Positions 59,918-64,000 of a stretch of 64,000 nt of DNA are shown piece after piece. How positions within the stretch are numbered: position 1 is the first letter of the stretch; each line of letters begins with the position of its first letter. The DNA comes from Voacanga thouarsii (taxonomy: Eukaryota > Streptophyta > Magnoliopsida > Gentianales > Apocynaceae). The notes below the pieces were generated by a model. It did not search any database, was not told the origin of the DNA, and worked only from the letters and a program-made list of their open reading frames with translations. The position numbers and the translations under genes were made by a program. The stretch spans positions 3,224,001 through 3,288,000 of the forward strand of contig JANUWF010000008.1 in the NCBI GenBank assembly GCA_026120185.1, read 5' to 3'.

Positions 59918-60510
59918 GAAGGATCAAAACAAAAAACATCAAAGAAAATGCAGCGAAAATTTTTTCAGTTTTCCAAGCCACATCTAGGAGAGAGTACTTA
60001 CTTTTCTTTATTGGTTGCAGATTTACCAACGAAGGGCCGGGTTGCACTAGAACTTGCATTGGAAGGGGAGAAGAAGGCGCCTGCAGTTCGACCGGTATTC
60101 TTGCCAATCTTCTACTCCTACATTAAGCGTCTCCAAGTTTCCTCTTTTCATCTTTCGGAACATGACTCTACCTTATTCTTGGGTTAGTTTGGTGAAAGCT
60201 CCTTCTTTAGATAATCAAAATATCACTAAGAGAGAAAGAAGAGATGGATAAGAATAAGAGGAAGAGACGGCACACTTAGAGAGAGAGCTCAGGAAAAAAA
60301 ACCACGTTATGTTTTTCCTCTCTTGCACTTTAATTTCAGCTAGCCTTAGGGCTTAATGAAGCCGTAATGGCCGAAAACACTAAGCCCTAATGGGCTTGGT
60401 GCTGTGCTCATAAATCAGTCCAGAACTGGCCCAATCCTCTTAATTAATTAATTATCTTTTCTGGACTTCATTAAATACTCAAGGCTAATTAATTAATTCT
60501 AATTAGACTC

Positions 60511-60549
<39 letters not shown>

Positions 60550-61390
60550 ACATATCAGCCCAATTAATTAATTTACTCTAGCCCAATCTTCTTAATTAAT
60601 TAATTAATTATATTTTCTGGGCCTTATTAAAACTCAAGACTAATTAATTAATTCTAATTGGACTCTTAGAATAAATTTTATTCTCTTCCAAATAATTATC
60701 CATTAAGCTCAAATTGTGCCTAAATAACACCAAGATAATTTGAGCTACTCTGGGGACAAAGAGATATATTATTTATGGTTACTAAAATGATCAAAATGTC
60801 CTTACTATTAAATAATTGTATTTTACGATTTTAAATACTTTCATTTATCACCATATGGAAATATTGACCCCAAGAATAATATTGCTAAAGCAATATCTCT
60901 GACCTACAGGTGAAATGACGGAAATACCCCTCTCTGTAACACTCATCAATGAGATAGTATAAATATACTAACACCCATCTCAAATATATCTACCATTCTT
61001 AGATCTCTAGTCCGATAATCCATAACTTACTTGAATGTACTTACTTATTATTAGAAGCTACCCAAAAGCACACATTCCAGAGTCACGTTCCTAGGGCCCT
61101 GGATCATTAGATTATCTTGGATAATCACAAAGAGGTGATTTAACTTCACAAAATGAAGCATAGAAACTCTGTTGCATGAGCCCGTCTTAACTACTTAGAG
61201 TAATACACCCAACATATAAAGTTAATGATCTCATAAAAGAAATCTCACGCAACATACATCAAAGTACAAGACCCTAGCTTCGCCAGACTACCAACCCATA
61301 CTCAAGTATGAAGGTATCTGTCCATGCTGTAACAGTAATAGTCCAATCTCTATAATTATAGTACTTTAAAAGAGACCACCATGCTTGTAT
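59918..61390 (-). repeat. Copia-type LTR family, antisense copy with (AT)n
   Basis: Matches 12177-13623 in the same orientation over about 1.4 kb, starting at GGATCAAAA. It includes TAATTAATT tracts, an added (AT)n run at 60515-60547, and the CTTCGCCAGACTACC block near 61278. ORFs at 59808-60251 on either strand have no domain. Confidence 0.65.
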
Positions 61391-61502
61391 AAATCTCACC
61401 CAATATACATCAAAGTACAAACCTTAGCTTCGCTAGACCACCAACTTATACTCAAGTATAAAGGTATCTGTCCACGCTATAGCAGTAATAGTCTGGTCCT
61501 TA
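61240..61502 (+). repeat. Tandem duplication, period 151 bp
   Basis: The unit starting AAATCTCAC at 61240 starts again at 61391. The second copy is partial, ending near 61502 at the junction with RNase H sequence. The copies differ at roughly one base in ten. Confidence 0.8.
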
Positions 61503-61504
61503 TA

Positions 61505-61600
61505 TTATTTATTTTGCTTCTCATATACTTGTCAATGCTCAATGTAATTATACTACTATTGAGAAGGAACTTTATGCTATATTCTTTGCATTAGAACAGT
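61505..61600 (+). pseudogene. Gypsy RNase H fragment (Athila-like)
   Basis: Reads IIYFASHILVNAQCNYTT, then IEKELYAIFFALEQ, the core of retroelement RNase H with the conserved Y-x-T-x-E-K-E motif including the catalytic Glu. It fits directly downstream of the RT at 52440-53311 and is followed after a poly-T run by the same 3' region as at 52000, so integrase and the env-position ORF are deleted. Confidence 0.82.
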
Positions 61601-62120
61601 ATTTTTTTTTTTTTTTTTTTTTTACCTTTTGGTGATTTTTGTCAAATGTGGTGGATATGTTTCTTTTCTTTTAATTTTGAAATATGTTGAGGCTTATTTT
61701 TTTAAATTTGATCTTAGATAAACTTGTATGTATATTATGTTGAATATGTGCTAAATCATGAAATTTTGGTTTAATCTTATTTATTTCTTAGTAGTTGAGT
61801 GAAGTTTTTGTTTTTGAGATTGGGTATAAGTGATGTAAGAGTAAAGAATACGGTCTAATTCTTGTTTGATGAGTGTTTAAACTAGTCCTAAAATTGGATT
61901 AAAAAAAATAGGATAAGGTAGAATGGGGTATTAAAATGCACCTACTTGAAAAGAAAAATAAACAATAGAGAGGTGAAAAAGAAAAGAGAGGAAAAATGAT
62001 ATGAATTGTAAAAGAAAAGTTTTTGGTTACATTATTTTTCTTTTCATGAAGAATTTTGAGTTAAATAAGAAGGGTGAGATGGAACGTAAAACGCACTTAC
62101 CTGAAACTTGTGAAAAATCC
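61601..62120 (+). other. Athila 3' non-coding region, second copy
   Basis: Begins with a poly-T run (61602-61623). From ACCTTTTGGTGATTTTTGT onward it matches 52000-52400 with moderate divergence. No ORF. Confidence 0.7.
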
Positions 62121-62199
62121 TTATTTGCTACACAATTTATAATAGTTTAGAATTGGAATGAAACTTGAATGAGGTATATAGTCTTTATTTATATGAATT

Positions 62200-63985
62200 A
62201 CATTTTTATGTTTGATTAAAGAAAGATTAGCAATTAGCAAGATCAATAGTTTTAGCAAGATAAACAGCTTTCAAAGATTTATATGAAATGTTGGATACTA
62301 AAGATGGGGAGAAAAATATATATAGACTTGCTCGTTTAAGGGAGAAAAAGACTAGAGATATTGGTATGATGAAATGTGTGAAGGATGACGACCACAGAGT
62401 TCTTGTTAAGGAGAGATGGAGGTCCTATTTTGACAGGTTATTTAATGGGAATCAAGTTCAAGTTCAGGATGTGGATAACCTTGCGATTCTGAGTGAAGAG
62501 GTTAGCCGTTATTTTATTTTTTGCATTTAGAAGCATGAAGTTCGATAAGCCTTTAAAATGAAGAGACCGAAAAAGGCGGTGGGACCGGATGATATACTGA
62601 TTGAGATATGGAAGTGTTTAGGAGAGATAGATGTTGCATGGTTGATAAGTTTGTTCAACAAGATATACAGAATTAATAAGATACCTACAAAGTAGAAGAA
62701 GAGTACTTTGATTCCTCTGTACAAGAATAAAGGGGATGTTCAAAGTTGTGCCAACTACTATGAAATTAAACTCATGAGTCATACTATGAAGCTTTGGGAG
62801 AGATTGATTAAACACAAGTTCAGAGGCATTGTAAAGATTTTAGATAATCAGTTTAGTTTTATATTTGGGCATTCCACTATAGCAGCAATTCATTTACTAC
62901 GGTAGATGATTAAACACTATAGGGAAAGAAAGAAGGATTTACATATGGTATTTATTGATATGGAGAAAACCTATAATAAGGCACATAGAGAAGAACTTTG
63001 GTGGGTGCTGCCAAAGAAAGATGTATCGCAGAAGTACATTATCATCATTAAAGATATAAATGATAGAGCATGTACAAGTATGAAGAGCTGCACCGGAGTG
63101 ATTGTGAAGCTCCCCATTACTATCGAGGTGCATCAAAGATCAACACTTAGTCCTTTTCTCTTCACAAATGAGTTGACTTGGGCTATGCAAGAGGTTGTGC
63201 TATGGTATACGTTGTTTGCTAATGATATTGTTCGAATGGATGAAACTAAAGCTTGTGTAAATGCTAAATTAGAGTTATGGAGATAGATGTTGGAATCTAA
63301 AAGCTTCAGAATTAGTAGAAGTAAAACGGAGTATATGGAATGCAAGTTCAGTAGTAGCAAACATATGGATCGTAGTGTAACTTTACATGGCAGAGATATA
63401 CCAATAAATAACTACTTTCGATATGTAGGATCTATTATTTAGAAAAACATAGACCTTGATAGTGATATGGCATACTGAGTTAAGGCTAGTTGGTTAAAAT
63501 GGAAGAGTATGACAGGGATTTTATGTGATCATAATATGCCTGTAAGCCTAAAGTGAAAGTCTTATAGAACAATCGTAAGACTTACTTTGTTATATGATAC
63601 GAAATGTTGTGTAGCTAAAAGGTGTCATATTCACAAAATAAAGGTAGTAGAGATACATATGTTACGGTAGATGTACAGGCATACTATAAAAGATAGAGTA
63701 AGGAATGAAACTATTTGGGAAAAGGTAGGAGTGGCACCCATTGAAGACAAAATGAGAGAAAACCACTTATGTTGTTTTGAACATATATAGAGAAGATTGA
63801 GGAATGTCCTTGTTAGGAGAATTGAGAGAAAAAGGCATGATTGGCTGGTCAAAGGAAAAGACAAACCTAAAACGATATGGATGAAGGTGATTAAAAGAGA
63901 TATGTCTCTGTTAGATATGGATGAAAGTATGATGGTGGATAGGAAGAACTGGAGAGAGAGAATTTATGTAAATGACCACATGTAA
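62200..63985 (+). pseudogene. RTE-type LINE, reverse transcriptase and C-terminal part
   Basis: The 3' half of a non-LTR retrotransposon polyprotein. In order: lead-in (DTKDGEKNIYRLARLREKKT, then RWRSYFDRLFNGN); RT fingers (KKAVGPDDILIEIWK, IPLYKNKGDVQSCANYYEIK, LMSHTMKLWERLI, NQFSFIFGHST); palm (LHMVFIDMEKTYNKAHREEL, VHQRSTLSPFLF, and LFANDIV at about 63217-63237 where families have FADD, so one catalytic Asp is Asn); thumb and C-terminal part (ISRSKTEYMECKF, FRYVGSII, then VGVAPIEDKMRENHLCCF, KDKPKTIWMKVIKRDM, MVDRKNWRERIY) to a stop at 63985. The endonuclease domain is not seen upstream, as is usual for 5'-truncated LINEs. About ten stops or shifts. Target-primed reverse transcription is the family mechanism. 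Confidence 0.9.
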
Positions 63986-64000
63986 TATTGTATTAGTTCA

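Noticed and set aside
59808..60187. Overlapping ORFs of 99 and 123 codons on opposite strands
   Set aside because: They span the junction of two LTR-type repeats and the sister copy at 12150 is not open, so there is no sign of coding constraint.

Overview
The window looks like intergenic heterochromatin of a flowering plant, probably a eudicot with a repeat-rich nuclear genome. It is AT-rich. I see no bacterial-type operon, no rRNA or tRNA gene, and no intact host protein gene. Nearly everything I can assign is transposable-element sequence in several stages of decay: Ty3/gypsy (chromodomain Tekay-like and Athila-like), Ty1/copia, a CACTA (En/Spm) DNA transposon, a Mutator-like element (MULE) and an RTE-type LINE. 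No element carries an open full-length protein; all coding traces are broken by stops, frameshifts or deletions. Lineage names rest on motifs I recognise by eye, not on database searches.

Layout. 1-10.2 kb: a minus-strand Tekay-like chromovirus, entered from its 3' LTR (window edge to 1832), then polypurine tract, integrase/chromodomain, RNase H/RT, protease and zinc knuckles, gag, tRNA-Met primer site (9209-9221) and the start of the 5' LTR. A shorter Athila-type solo LTR (5779-7481) sits in its gag, flanked by GCGAC direct repeats. 10.2-14.0 kb: two copies of one copia-type LTR family in inverted orientation. 14.0-16.0 kb: a deleted copia element (gag, protease, start of integrase, then LTR). 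16.0-22.3 kb: a scrambled plus-strand Tekay-like element with two truncated LTRs, rearranged integrase pieces and a 407-bp tandem duplication.

22.3-35.07 kb: remains of a CACTA element (TNP2-like N-terminus, TNPA-like exons, a 1-kb subterminal repeat field and a 3' CACTACAGG terminus). It is interrupted by a 4365-bp solo LTR with a perfect AGATA target duplication, and by long microsatellites. 35-43.2 kb: minus-strand Athila-like LTRs and an Athila-type ORF. 43.3-43.8 kb: a coding-like minisatellite. 43.8-47.4 kb: a MULE with PB1-like, zinc-binding, DDE, SWIM and CCHC parts, bordered by short GGTCGCATT palindromes. 47.4-53.3 kb: AT-rich filler, an Athila gag trace, a copia-type LTR, an Athila env-position ORF with its 3' region, and an Athila reverse transcriptase. 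53.3-61.5 kb: a nested stack of a Tekay 5' LTR with primer site and gag leader, a copia LTR, and an inverted copia-type LTR. 61.5-62.1 kb: Athila RNase H and 3' region, probably the other side of the element split at 53.3 kb. 62.2-64.0 kb: the 3' half of an RTE-type LINE.

The most informative content is the order of insertion and rearrangement, which target duplications and shared junctions let one reconstruct. Other notable items are tRNA-like A/B-box motifs in all five Tekay LTR starts, the palindromic MULE borders, and a PB1-like domain on a MULE transposase. I do not see evidence for a new biological system.
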